A model generated the notes under the pieces. The model searched no databases. It worked only from the letters and a program-made list of their open reading frames with translations, and was not told the origin of the DNA. From Sphingomonas tagetis (GTDB taxonomy: Bacteria > Pseudomonadota > Alphaproteobacteria > Sphingomonadales > Sphingomonadaceae), in assembly GCF_024211275.1 (NCBI RefSeq), contig NZ_JAMLDX010000003.1, positions 1-64,000 of the forward strand: a stretch of DNA of 64,000 bases, given 5' to 3'. Position 1 is the stretch's first letter. Every line of letters begins with the position of its first letter. Shown here piece by piece: positions 51,778 through 59,357 of this stretch. A program made the position numbers and the translations under genes.

Positions 51778-52185
51778 TCAGCGAACGACCTCGCCGTCTT
51801 CCTTTGTGAAGCGTTCGGGCTGTCGTTCCAGCAGCTCGAGCACGCGCTCGGACGGACGGCACAACGCCGCGCCGACCGGCGTGACCACGATCGGGCGGTT
51901 CACCAGGATCGGATGCGCCACCATCGCATCGAGGATCGCGGCGTGCGACACGCCCTCATCGAGCAGCCCCAGTTCGCTGGCCGGCGTGCCTTTCTCGCGC
52001 AGCAGGTCGCGCGGCGTCACGTTCATCGCTGCGAACAGCGCCTGAAGTTGCGGCCGCGTCCAGCCCGCCGCGCGATAATCGATCACCTCGGGCCGATAAC
52101 CCGCCGCCTCGATCATCGCGAGCGCGTTGCGCGACGTGCCGCATTCGGAGTTGTGATAGAGGGTGATTAGAAAATCGCGGGTCAT
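51778..52185 (-). CDS. arsC: Arsenate reductase, glutaredoxin-linked ArsC
   Basis: This 135-residue enzyme reduces arsenate to arsenite using glutaredoxin/glutathione. The catalytic Cys is in YHNSECGTSRNALAM (about 10-24), the classic ArsC1 motif. Later conserved parts are GWTRPQLQAL and HPILVNRPIVVTPVGAALCRPSERVLELL, which carries the three arginines around the active site. ATG 52185 overlaps the stop of the aquaporin gene as ATGA. It is last in the arsR-aquaporin-arsC operon and converges with the phasin gene. Confidence 0.95.
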   Translation of the reverse strand: MTRDFLITLYHNSECGTSRNALAMIEAAGYRPEVIDYRAAGWTRPQLQALFAAMNVTPRDLLREKGTPASELGLLDEGVSHAAILDAMVAHPILVNRPIVVTPVGAALCRPSERVLELLERQPERFTKEDGEVVR

Positions 52186-52847
52186 CGCGCCGCCTCCGCC
52201 TTGAACAGCCAGGAAAAGAAGCCGACCGCCGCGATTGCGCCAGCCAGTTGCGCGGCGACGAACAGCGGCACCGATACCAGGGCGATGCCGGCGAAACTGT
52301 CGGTCAGGCTGCGCGCCAGCGTCACCGCCGGGTTGGCGAACGAGGTCGACGCGGTGAACCAATAGGCGGCAGTGATATAGAGTCCGACCGCGACCGGCGT
52401 GAAGCCGGGCAGCGACCGCCCGGTGCCGAGGATCGTCGCGATCAGCCCGAAGGTGGCGACGAATTCCGAAAAACCCTGCGCCGGGCCGCCGCGCAGCGTA
52501 TCCGACAGTTGCAGCACCGGCTCGCCGAACATCGCATGCGCGATCCACACGCCCGCCACCGCGCCGGCCAACTGCGCGGCGATGTACGCTATCGCACCCG
52601 CTAGCGGCAGTTCGCGGCGGATCGCCGCCATCATCGTCACCGCCGGGTTGAAATGCGCGCCCGATACCGGGCCGAAGATGTGGATCAGTACGACCAGCCC
52701 GGCGCCGGTCGCGATGCTGTTGGCGAGCAGCGCGATGGCGACATTCCCTCCGGCCAGCCGTTCGCCCATGATGCCTGAACCGACCACGACCGCGAGCAGC
52801 AGCGCGGTGCCCACAGTTTCGGCGGCAAAGCGGCGCGCCTGGGTCAT
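52182..52847 (-). CDS. MIP/aquaporin channel, AqpS-like
   Basis: This 221-residue inner-membrane channel of the MIP family has six helices and two half-helices bearing the NPA boxes in AHFNPAVTM (about 67) and FANPAVTLA (about 175). In rhizobial ars operons an aquaglyceroporin (AqpS) replaces ArsB and lets arsenite flow out after arsenate reduction. The operon here has the same arrangement and no arsB or acr3, so the same role is inferred. ATG 52847 overlaps the arsR stop, and its stop overlaps the arsC start. Confidence 0.9.
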   Translation of the reverse strand: MTQARRFAAETVGTALLLAVVVGSGIMGERLAGGNVAIALLANSIATGAGLVVLIHIFGPVSGAHFNPAVTMMAAIRRELPLAGAIAYIAAQLAGAVAGVWIAHAMFGEPVLQLSDTLRGGPAQGFSEFVATFGLIATILGTGRSLPGFTPVAVGLYITAAYWFTASTSFANPAVTLARSLTDSFAGIALVSVPLFVAAQLAGAIAAVGFFSWLFKAEAAR

Positions 52848-53185
52848 GCCGGCTCGCCACAGTCTTGCGCCGCAGCCACGAACGGCGCGCAGATCTCGGG
52901 CCGCCCGCCGCAACAGTCGGCGGCGAGAAACCCCATCAGCTTGCGCATCCCGTCGAAATCGGCGGCATAGATGATCGACCGGCCGGCGCGGCGCGCCTGG
53001 ATCAGCCGCGCGCGGTGCAGCAGCGCGAGGTGAGTCGACAGCGTGCTGGCCGGCACGCCGGTCTCGCGGGCGATCGCACCCGCCGCCATCCCGTCCGGCC
53101 CGGCGCGGACCAGCAGCCGGAACACCGCCAGCCGGTGGCCATGGGCCAGCGCCGACAACGCCTCGACGGCTTCGGGCAGCAACAT
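52844..53185 (-). CDS. arsR: ArsR-family arsenite-responsive repressor
   Basis: This 113-residue winged-helix repressor has its DNA-binding helices at about 35-65 (AIARETGVPASTLSTHLALL) and a wing RRAGRSIIYAADF. The C-terminal DCCGGRPEIC has Cys at positions i, i+1 and i+7, the arsenite-binding arrangement known from the Acidithiobacillus-type ArsR, not the N-terminal ELCVCDL of the R773 type. It should derepress the operon when arsenite binds. A near-palindrome at 53215-53238, just upstream, is a likely operator. It is first in the coupled operon with the aquaporin and arsC. Confidence 0.93.
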   Translation of the reverse strand: MLLPEAVEALSALAHGHRLAVFRLLVRAGPDGMAAGAIARETGVPASTLSTHLALLHRARLIQARRAGRSIIYAADFDGMRKLMGFLAADCCGGRPEICAPFVAAAQDCGEPA

Positions 53186-53214
53186 CGGTCCAACTCCATC
53201 GCGTAATGCTATAT

Positions 53215-53238
53215 TTCGATTATCCTCGAATTATCGAA
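53215..53238. promoter_or_regulatory. Candidate ArsR operator
   Basis: TTCGAT at 53215-53220 and ATCGAA at 53233-53238 are inverted copies around ATTATCCTCGAATT-like AT-rich bases, in the arsR upstream region 30-53 bp before its start. ArsR operators of the TTCGAA/ATTCGA type have the same look. The symmetry is imperfect in the middle. Confidence 0.5.
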
Positions 53239-53334
53239 TCGGCAAGCGGTTGCTCGAATCTGCGCCATTGACCGCGAAATTCACGGTTACCGCCCTTGCC
53301 CTCGACTCCCCCCTGCCATATTTTTGGCTTCCTC

Positions 53335-53685
53335 ATGACCGCGCCGCTTCACAACATCACCATGTCCGACGATCGCGACGACGACACCGGCACCACCACC
53401 GGCGTCGCCACGCGCACGCGCGCCAAGACCAAGAAGCCGACGCCGTACCGCGTGCTGATGCTCAACGACGATTACACGCCGATGGAATTCGTCGTGCTCG
53501 TTCTCCAGCGTTTCTTCCGCATGGACATGGAGGAGGCGACGCGGGTGATGCTCCACGTCCATCAGCGCGGCGTCGGGGTGTGCGGCGTGTTCAGCTATGA
53601 AGTCGCCGAGACCAAGGTCGCGCAAGTGATCGACTTCGCACGCGAGAATCAGCACCCGCTGCAATGCACGCTGGAAAAGGCGTGA
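53335..53685 (+). CDS. clpS: ClpS adaptor protein
   Basis: ClpS delivers N-degron substrates to ClpAP. This 116-residue protein has a flexible N-terminal region ([19 protein letters not shown]) and the conserved core from [19 protein letters not shown] (about 40-58) through [13 protein letters not shown] (about 75-87) to [13 protein letters not shown]. The NDDYT motif carries the N-end-rule residue pocket. ATG 53335 or ATG 53362 could be the start; neither has a clear ribosome binding site. clpA is not adjacent in the window. A hairpin (53718-53750) follows. Confidence 0.93.
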   Translation: MTAPLHNITMSDDRDDDTGTTTGVATRTRAKTKKPTPYRVLMLNDDYTPMEFVVLVLQRFFRMDMEEATRVMLHVHQRGVGVCGVFSYEVAETKVAQVIDFARENQHPLQCTLEKA

Positions 53686-53717
53686 CGCACCGCGCTCAGG
53701 TGCGCACCATCGCCTAA

Positions 53718-53750
53718 ATTCATTCCTCCCCGTCCGAGGGAGGAACGAAT
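53718..53750. terminator. Hairpin between clpS and the convergent zinc-ribbon gene
   Basis: ATTCATTCCTCCC (53718-53730) and GGGAGGAACGAAT (53738-53750) pair with one mismatch around seven bases. Placed between convergent genes, it probably ends one or both transcripts, though no long T-run follows. Confidence 0.5.
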
Positions 53751-53801
53751 GCTACCGGCAGATGCGCGCCGCGGCCCTCCCCGATCGCACTGCCCTCGCG
53801 C

Positions 53802-54053
53802 TCACCCTTCCGCCGTCCGCTCCTCGATCTGCGTGCGCCGGTGGCAGCGATGGCAAAAGGCATAGTCGAAAAGCTCCGACAGCCGCCAGCTCTGCGACGC
53901 GACATCCCAGGCCGACCACGCCTCGCGTGTGATGCCCGGCGATGCGCAGCTCGCGCAGACGAAGATGACCTGCCCCTGTTCCCCCATGCGCGCTGCATAG
54001 CGCGGTTCGTCACCGTTTCGGGTAAAAACACATCCGAAACGGAGTAATTCCAC
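53802..54053 (-). CDS. Small zinc-ribbon-like protein of unknown function
   Basis: This 83-residue reading frame encodes two Cys pairs, CASC (about 33-36) and CHRC (about 67-70), spaced as a zinc ribbon, with the segment ITREAWSAWDVASQSWRLS between. A plausible shorter start is ATG 53987, giving 61 residues. The GTG at 54053 lacks a good ribosome binding site, so translation might be leaderless from the AT-rich region upstream. I recognise no named family. Two similar palindromic motifs sit at its upstream edge (54030-54049 and 54111-54131), suggesting control by a shared regulator. Confidence 0.6.
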   Translation of the reverse strand: MELLRFGCVFTRNGDEPRYAARMGEQGQVIFVCASCASPGITREAWSAWDVASQSWRLSELFDYAFCHRCHRRTQIEERTAEG

Positions 54054-54131
54054 CGGGGTTAATTCCGGCGCGAAGCTGCGCCTTCCGCTCCGCGCATTTT
54101 GGCGGCAATTACATCCGAATTGGATTTAATT
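54030..54131. repeat. Two copies of an ACATCCGAA-type palindromic motif
   Basis: ACATCCGAAACGGAGTAATT (54030-54049) and, at 54111-54131, ACATCCGAATTGGA followed by TTTAATT, have similar order and ends. Each includes a short dyad (TCCGAAACGGA; ATCCGAATTGGAT). They lie in the divergent region between the zinc-ribbon gene and the thermonuclease gene, so they are candidate operators. Confidence 0.45.
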
Positions 54132-54228
54132 GCCGCTCGCTCCATAATGGCGGCAAGCCCCCCCGATCTCGCCCCGTCCCTCGGGGATCGGGCGGCGAAG
54201 GCCCGCTACCGTTCGCGGCGATGAAGGC

Positions 54229-54804
54229 ATGACGATGAACCATCCGATCGACCTGCGGCCCGTTCGTGCGCGGCGTTCACGCCGGTTCGGCCGTCACGAC
54301 CTGGCGGCGCTGGCGGTCGGGCTCGTCGCCGGAGCGGCCGGCGGCCTCGCCTGGACGCTGGCGCCGCAGCCGCCGGCGCCACCCGCCGTCGCGCGGCTGG
54401 CCGCGGTCCCGGCGGTCTCCACTGTGGCTGCCGGACCTGCCCCGCGAGTCCGCGCCAGCTTCGGCTTTTGCCATGTCGGGGGCGGCGCCAATTGCGTCGT
54501 CGATGGCGACACCTTCTGGATGAGCGGCGAGAAAATCCGCATCGCCGATATCGACACGCCCGAGACGCATCCCGCGCGCTGCCCGCGCGAGGCCGAACTC
54601 GGCGCCGCAGCGACCCGGCGGTTGCATGCGTTGCTCAACGGCGGCGCGGTCACGCTCGAATCGGCGGGCCGCGATGCCGACCGCTATGGCCGCAAGCTGC
54701 GCCTCGTTGCGGTCGATGGCCGCGGCGTCGGCGGCACGCTGATCGCCGAGGGACTCGCCCGGCCCTATGAAGGCGGACGCCGGGCGGGATGGTGTGAACT
54801 GTGA
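54229..54804 (+). CDS. Thermonuclease-family (SNase-like) protein with membrane anchor
   Basis: This 191-residue protein has an N-terminal hydrophobic helix (about 23-45) preceded by arginines, a Pro/Ala linker, and a staphylococcal nuclease-like domain from about residue 85. The active-site region has VVDGDTFWM, IADIDTPETHPARCPRE and GRDADRYGRKLRLVA, giving the expected Asp/Arg/Glu residues for calcium-dependent phosphodiester cleavage. The anchor suggests a periplasmic or membrane-attached enzyme. The start at 54229 (ATGACGATGAAC) may shift to the second ATG. A 12-bp perfect hairpin (54821-54867) follows the gene. Confidence 0.88.
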   Translation: MTMNHPIDLRPVRARRSRRFGRHDLAALAVGLVAGAAGGLAWTLAPQPPAPPAVARLAAVPAVSTVAAGPAPRVRASFGFCHVGGGANCVVDGDTFWMSGEKIRIADIDTPETHPARCPREAELGAAATRRLHALLNGGAVTLESAGRDADRYGRKLRLVAVDGRGVGGTLIAEGLARPYEGGRRAGWCEL

Positions 54805-54820
54805 TCTGCAAGGGAAAAGA

Positions 54821-54867
54821 GCGGGAGCAGCGGCCGCGAAAAGCTGTCCGCGCGGCGCTGCTCCCGC
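54821..54867. terminator. Hairpin between thermonuclease gene and convergent secreted-protein gene
   Basis: GCGGGAGCAGCG (54821-54832) and CGCTGCTCCCGC (54856-54867) are perfect complements, with further internal pairing (CCGCG/CGCGG). There is no T-run, so Rho-dependent help may be needed. The position between convergent genes favours a terminator. Confidence 0.55.
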
Positions 54868-54905
54868 CCCCCGGGCCACATGGACCCGGATAGGTTGAGC
54901 AAGGG

Positions 54906-55244
54906 TTACGACGGCTCGGCGTCCTCGATGATCACCCGGCCACGCAGCTTCGCCGGAAGGACGATGCCCTTCTCGGCCATTTCCTTGCGGAAGTCCTTTT
55001 CGGCATCGGCCAGCTCGGCCTCATATTCGGCATAGGCGTCGACTCGGTCGGCTTCGTCCTTGGCGTCGGCCAGATCCTTGCGCAGCTCGCGCTTGGCCTC
55101 GCTGACATCGGTCTTGTAGTCGAGCCAGTGCGAGTTGCTGTCGTCGAACACCGGATCGCCGCGGTCGCGGGCGAGCGCCGGAGTGGCGAGCACGGCGAAA
55201 GCGGCCCCGAGCGCCAGGGTCTTTGCGGCTAGAATCGTCTTCAT
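54906..55244 (-). CDS. Small exported, charged helical protein
   Basis: This 112-residue protein has a signal peptide (MKTILAAKTLALGAAFAVLA, cleavage near ALA-RDRG). The mature chain is very rich in Lys, Asp, Glu and Arg in a heptad-like pattern (about 45-85: KRELRKDLADAKDEADRVDA and YAEYEAELADAEKDFRKEM), so a periplasmic coiled-coil or helical bundle is likely. It ends with VLPAKLRGRVIIEDAEPS. ATG 55244 has GAGGAG upstream. I recognise no named family. A stand-alone transcript is likely, given a long upstream gap. Confidence 0.75.
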   Translation of the reverse strand: MKTILAAKTLALGAAFAVLATPALARDRGDPVFDDSNSHWLDYKTDVSEAKRELRKDLADAKDEADRVDAYAEYEAELADAEKDFRKEMAEKGIVLPAKLRGRVIIEDAEPS

Positions 55245-55828
55245 GGTTTTTCTCCTCATTGCCATGAACCTGGCGGCTCAAACGGACGGGACGCTGAGGC
55301 GGTTGCCGCGTCGCCGGGGCCGATTCGCGCGTCCGCCTGCGATGGCGCGCGGCGAAGCGTGGCGGCGACCGGGCAAAGCGAACGCTCGCGATCGGGGCAG
55401 CGGCGCCGCGTCCAAACCGGCCTTCAGATTTCTGTGGATGAATCCGGGGATAGAAATTTTTGCAGTTCCGCGTTCGTTCTCTTGCCTTCTGAAAAGGCGA
55501 GGAAGGTCCGCGCGTCGCGGCCTTGTCCGGCTGACTGACGTGCCATGAGCCGAGTCAAATCAGCGACGAACCGAGTCTTCAAACTTTCATTTACTGTCTT
55601 GCGCCGTCGTCCGTTCTGACACAATCTCTAGTGGTCACACAGGGGGACAAACCCAAGCACTGGTGGAATGCCAGCCGCGATCCCATATCGCGGCGTGAGC
55701 CCGCTGCTGCCTGGAGGGGGTGAATGGACATCTTTTGTTCTCACGCCAGCATGCGTGCGGTGCTATGATCGCGCTGCGCCCCCGAGTCGTGATCAGGACG
55801 TGCCCGGGATCGGGCAGAGGGGGCGACG
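55245..55828. other. Long leader region upstream of nrdA
   Basis: No gene is recognised in these 584 bp. The right part should contain the nrdA promoter. ACACAATCTCTAGTGG (55619-55634) agrees with the NrdR-box consensus at about 13 of 16 positions. A degenerate second copy could be ACCCAAGCACTGGTGG (55651-55666), 32 bp on, the usual helical spacing of paired NrdR boxes. A weak promoter (TTGCGC near 55599, CAATCT near 55622) overlaps the first box. A conserved leader function could also be an RNA element, but I saw no specific riboswitch signature. Confidence 0.4.
55619..55666 (+). promoter_or_regulatory. Possible NrdR boxes before nrdA
   Basis: The boxes ACACAATCTCTAGTGG (55619-55634) and ACCCAAGCACTGGTGG (55651-55666) lie 32 bp apart. 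NrdR represses ribonucleotide reductase genes through such pairs. The second is weak (about 9 of 16), so the pair is only a candidate. Confidence 0.35.
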
Positions 55829-57754
55829 ATGGACTTCAGAGAACAGCAGGAACCAAGCGTGAGTGAAACCGAAACTGCCGTGATCGCCGAAACCACGCCC
55901 GCGCCGGAGCCGGCGGCGGCGAAGAAGAAGGTGAAGCTCGACACCAAGACGGTCGCGCCGCGCATCTTCCCGGTCGAGGTCGATCATTCGCGCGACGCGC
56001 TGCTCACCGAATTCGGCAAGGATACGCTCAAGGACCGCTATCTGCTGCCGGGCGAGACCTTCCAGGATCTGTTCGTCCGCGTCGCCTCGGCCTATGCCGA
56101 CGATGCCGCGCACGCCCAGCGCATCTACGACTATATCTCGCGGCTGTGGTTCATGCCGGCGACGCCCGTGCTCTCGAACGGCGGCACCGGCCGGGGTCTG
56201 CCGATCTCGTGCTTCCTCAACTCGGTGCCCGACAGCTTGAACGGCATCGTCGACACCTGGAACGAGAATGTCTGGCTCGCCTCGCGCGGCGGCGGCATCG
56301 GCACCTATTGGGGCAATGTCCGCGGCATCGGCGAGCCGGTCGGCCTCAACGGCAAGACCTCGGGTATCATCCCGTTCGTGCGCGTCATGGATTCGCTCAC
56401 GCTCGCCATCTCGCAGGGCTCGCTGCGCCGCGGCTCGGCCGCCTGCTATCTCGACATCTCGCATCCGGAGATCGAGGAGTTCCTCGAAATCCGCAAGCCC
56501 TCGGGCGACTTCAACCGCAAGGCGCTGAACCTCCACCACGGCGTGCTGATTCCCGACGCCTTCATGGAGGCGGTGCGCAACGGCGAGGAATGGACGCTGC
56601 GCAGCCCCAAGGACCAGTCGGAGCGCGGCAAGGTCAATGCCCGCGCGCTGTTCCAGAAGCTGGTCGAGACCCGCCTTGCGACCGGCGAGCCGTACATCGT
56701 GTTCGCCGATCACGTGAACAACAACATGCCCAAGCATCACCGCGATCTGGGCCTCAAGGTCTCGACCTCGAACCTGTGCAGCGAGATCACGCTGCCCACG
56801 GGCAAGGACCATCTCGGCAACGAGCGCACCGCGGTCTGCTGCCTCTCCTCGCTCAACCTCGAAACCTGGGACGAGTGGAAGGGCGAGAAGGGCTTTATCG
56901 AGGACGTCATGCGCTTCCTCGACAACGTCCTTCAGGACTATATCGATCGCGCCGAGCCGGGCATGGAGAAGGCCGCCTATTCCGCCGCGCGCGAGCGCAG
57001 CGTCGGCCTCGGCGTCATGGGCTTCCACTCCTTCCTGCAGGCGCGCGGGCTGCCGTTCGAAGGCGCGATGGCCAAGACGCACAATCTGCGCATCTTCAAG
57101 CACATCAAGGCGCAGGTCGACGAAGCCTCGATGCAGCTCGCGATCGAGCGCGGGCCGTGCCCCGACGCCGCCGACATGGGGGTGATGGAGCGCTTCAGCT
57201 GCAAGATGGCGATCGCGCCGACCGCGTCGATCAGCATCATCTGCGGCGGCACCTCGGCGTGCATCGAGCCGATCCCGGCCAACATCTACACGCACAAGAC
57301 GCTCTCGGGCAGCTTCTCGGTCAAGAACCCGTATCTCGAGAAGATCTTCATCGAGAAGTCGAAGAACGCCGACACGGTGTGGAACTCGATCCTCGAGCGC
57401 GGCGGCAGCGTCCAGCATCTCGACTTCCTCTCGGCCGAGGAAAAGGACTGCTACAAGACCAGCTTCGAGATCGACCAGCGCTGGCTGCTCGAGCTTGCCG
57501 GCGACCGCGCGCCCTATATCGACCAGGCACAGTCGCTGAACCTGTTCATCCCGGCCGATGTCGAGAAGTGGGACCTGCTGATGCTCCACTTCCGCGCGTG
57601 GGAACTCGGCATCAAGTCGCTCTATTATCTCCGCTCCAAGTCGGTGCAGCGCGCCGGCTTTGCGGGCGGCGTGGAAGCCGACAACACGATCGACGCGCCG
57701 CAGTTCAACCTCGGTGAGAGCACCGATTATGACGAATGCCTCGCCTGCCAGTGA
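55829..57754 (+). CDS. nrdA: Ribonucleoside-diphosphate reductase alpha subunit, no ATP-cone
   Basis: NrdA is the large subunit of class I ribonucleotide reductase, which reduces NDPs for DNA synthesis. The 641-residue protein has the active-site cysteines in GLPISCFLNS (about 130) and SNLCSEITLP (about 316), with the catalytic Asn, Cys and Glu in NLCSE. The C-terminal CLAC pair passes electrons from thioredoxin or glutaredoxin. The N-terminal ATP-cone of E. coli NrdA (total about 760 residues) is missing, so overall activity control by ATP/dATP may be absent. ATG 55829 has AGGGGG upstream; GTG 55859, preceded by AGGAA, is an alternative. nrdB follows after two small genes. Confidence 0.96.
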   Translation: MDFREQQEPSVSETETAVIAETTPAPEPAAAKKKVKLDTKTVAPRIFPVEVDHSRDALLTEFGKDTLKDRYLLPGETFQDLFVRVASAYADDAAHAQRIYDYISRLWFMPATPVLSNGGTGRGLPISCFLNSVPDSLNGIVDTWNENVWLASRGGGIGTYWGNVRGIGEPVGLNGKTSGIIPFVRVMDSLTLAISQGSLRRGSAACYLDISHPEIEEFLEIRKPSGDFNRKALNLHHGVLIPDAFMEAVRNGEEWTLRSPKDQSERGKVNARALFQKLVETRLATGEPYIVFADHVNNNMPKHHRDLGLKVSTSNLCSEITLPTGKDHLGNERTAVCCLSSLNLETWDEWKGEKGFIEDVMRFLDNVLQDYIDRAEPGMEKAAYSAARERSVGLGVMGFHSFLQARGLPFEGAMAKTHNLRIFKHIKAQVDEASMQLAIERGPCPDAADMGVMERFSCKMAIAPTASISIICGGTSACIEPIPANIYTHKTLSGSFSVKNPYLEKIFIEKSKNADTVWNSILERGGSVQHLDFLSAEEKDCYKTSFEIDQRWLLELAGDRAPYIDQAQSLNLFIPADVEKWDLLMLHFRAWELGIKSLYYLRSKSVQRAGFAGGVEADNTIDAPQFNLGESTDYDECLACQ

Positions 57755-57800
57755 GGTGATGCCTTCTCCCGGGCGGGAGCGGGCCGAAGGAGACCGTCGC

Positions 57801-58103
57801 ATGACCTATCTCAGGCTCCTCCCGCTCGGCGCGTTCGTCGCGCTCGCCGCCTGTGCGCAGCAGGTGTCGACCGCGGTCGCCCCGACCGCGCCGGGCTTCC
57901 TCTATGGCCTGTGGCACGGCTTCATCTTCCCGGTCGCCTGGGTGTTCTCGATCTTCATGCCTGATGTCGCGGTCTATGCCGTGCCCAACAATGGCGGCTG
58001 GTATGATTTCGGCTTCTTCCTCGGCATCGTCGTGTTCGGCGGCGGTGCCTGGCGCGGCAAGAAGGTCGTGGTGCGCGAGAAAGTGGTGAAGGTCCGCGAA
58101 TGA
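57801..58103 (+). CDS. Small membrane lipoprotein in the nrd operon
   Basis: This 100-residue protein has a lipoprotein signal (MTYLRLLPLGAFVALAAC, lipobox LAAC at about 15-18) followed by two hydrophobic segments: GFLYGLWHGFIFPVAWVFSI (about 32-51) and WYDFGFFLGIVVFGGGAW (about 67-84). The end is strongly basic (KKVVVREKVVKVRE). It is most similar in layout to small sphingomonad proteins found near nrdAB, but I know no function. ATG 57801 has GAAGGAGA upstream. Its stop overlaps the next small gene (ATGA). A structural or membrane-association role is only a guess. Confidence 0.75.
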   Translation: MTYLRLLPLGAFVALAACAQQVSTAVAPTAPGFLYGLWHGFIFPVAWVFSIFMPDVAVYAVPNNGGWYDFGFFLGIVVFGGGAWRGKKVVVREKVVKVRE

Positions 58104-58285
58104 CGAGAGCGCTCGCCATCCAGGCCACAATCGGCGTCGCCAGCGGCATCGCCGGCGCCACCCTGCTGCGCCGCCGCCCGGCGCGGCCCGAAACCGCTTA
58201 CCCGTTGCGCATCGCCGGCATGATGCTGGTCGCGCTCGGCCTGTTCCTCACCGGCTTCGCGCTGGTGTTCACCGTTTCCAACTGA
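58100..58285 (+). CDS. Small two-helix membrane protein in the nrd operon
   Basis: This 61-residue protein has two hydrophobic stretches (about 8-22 and 38-57) joined by an Arg/Pro-rich loop, so it should sit in the inner membrane as a helical hairpin. ATG 58100 overlaps the stop of the lipoprotein gene, which fixes the start and supports translation. The nrdB start is 23 bp after its stop. I do not recognise a family. Position within the nrd operon is the only functional clue. Confidence 0.7.
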   Translation: MTRALAIQATIGVASGIAGATLLRRRPARPETAYPLRIAGMMLVALGLFLTGFALVFTVSN

Positions 58286-58307
58286 TCTACGCCCAAGGAC
58301 GACACCC

Positions 58308-59357
58308 ATGCCACTTCTCGAAGCCCGCAAGACCTACAAGCCCTTCGAATATCCCTGGGCCTATGAGTTCTGGAAGCGCCAGCAGCAGGTCCACTGGCTG
58401 CCCGAAGAGGTGCCGCTGGGCGAGGATTGCCGCGACTGGGCGCAGAAGCTCACCGATCACGAGCGCAACCTGCTCACGCAGATCTTCCGCTTCTTCACCC
58501 AGGCCGATGTGGAAGTGCAGGATTGCTACCACGAAAAATATGGCCGCGTGTTCAAGCCGACCGAGATCAAGATGATGCTCGCCGCCTTCTCCAACATGGA
58601 GACGGTGCACATCGCCGCCTACAGCCACCTGCTCGACACGATCGGCATGCCCGAGAGCGAGTACGGCATGTTCCTCGAATATAGCGAGATGAAGGACAAG
58701 CACGACTATCTTCAGAAGTTCACCGTCGACACCGACGAGGATATCGCGCGCACGCTCGCCATGTTCGGCGGCTTTACCGAGGGGCTTCAGCTCTTCGCCA
58801 GCTTCGCGATGCTGATGAACTTCCCGCGCTTCAACAAGATGAAGGGCATGGGCCAGATCGTCAGCTGGTCGGTCCGCGATGAATCGCTCCACTGCGAGGG
58901 CATCACCCGCCTGTTCCACGCCTTCGTCAAGGAGCGCGACTGCCTGACCAAGGCGGTCAAGGACGACATCATGGACGTCTGCCAGACCACGGTCCGGCTC
59001 GAGGACGCGTTCATCGACCTCGCCTTCGAACAAGGCCCGGTCCCCGGCATGACGCCCAAGGAGATCAAGAAGTATATCCGTTTCATCGCCGACTGGCGTT
59101 TGAACCAGCTTGGTTTGAAGCCGATCTACATGATCGACGAACACCCGCTCCCCTGGCTAACCCCGCTGCTCAACGGTGTCGAGCACGCCAACTTCTTCGA
59201 AACCCGCGCGACGGAGTATTCGAAGGGCGCGACCAAGGGCAACTGGAACGAGGTGTGGGATTCGTTCGACAAGCGGCAGAAGGCGAAGGCCGGGCCGGCG
59301 GCGAATGAGGATGCGGCCGAGGGCGGACTGTTCGATGGGACGGTGGCGGCGGAATGA
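58308..59357 (+). CDS. nrdB: Ribonucleoside-diphosphate reductase beta subunit
   Basis: NrdB holds the metal-tyrosyl radical cofactor of class I RNR. The 349-residue protein shows likely metal ligands in QADVEVQD (Asp), NMETVHIAAYSH (Glu, His) and DESLHCEG (Glu, His). The radical Tyr is in the IAAYSH segment, four residues after the ligand His, as in E. coli Tyr122. The C-terminal Glu/Asp-rich tail with GLFDG should bind NrdA. AAGGA precedes ATG 58308 by nine bases. It is third after nrdA and two small membrane genes, and its stop overlaps the next gene's start. Confidence 0.96.
   Translation: MPLLEARKTYKPFEYPWAYEFWKRQQQVHWLPEEVPLGEDCRDWAQKLTDHERNLLTQIFRFFTQADVEVQDCYHEKYGRVFKPTEIKMMLAAFSNMETVHIAAYSHLLDTIGMPESEYGMFLEYSEMKDKHDYLQKFTVDTDEDIARTLAMFGGFTEGLQLFASFAMLMNFPRFNKMKGMGQIVSWSVRDESLHCEGITRLFHAFVKERDCLTKAVKDDIMDVCQTTVRLEDAFIDLAFEQGPVPGMTPKEIKKYIRFIADWRLNQLGLKPIYMIDEHPLPWLTPLLNGVEHANFFETRATEYSKGATKGNWNEVWDSFDKRQKAKAGPAANEDAAEGGLFDGTVAAE

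Noticed and set aside
55624..55828. Cobalamin-type riboswitch before nrdA
   Set aside because: GCACTGG near 55657 recalls part of the B12-box, but the rest of the riboswitch core is not found, and class I RNR does not need B12.
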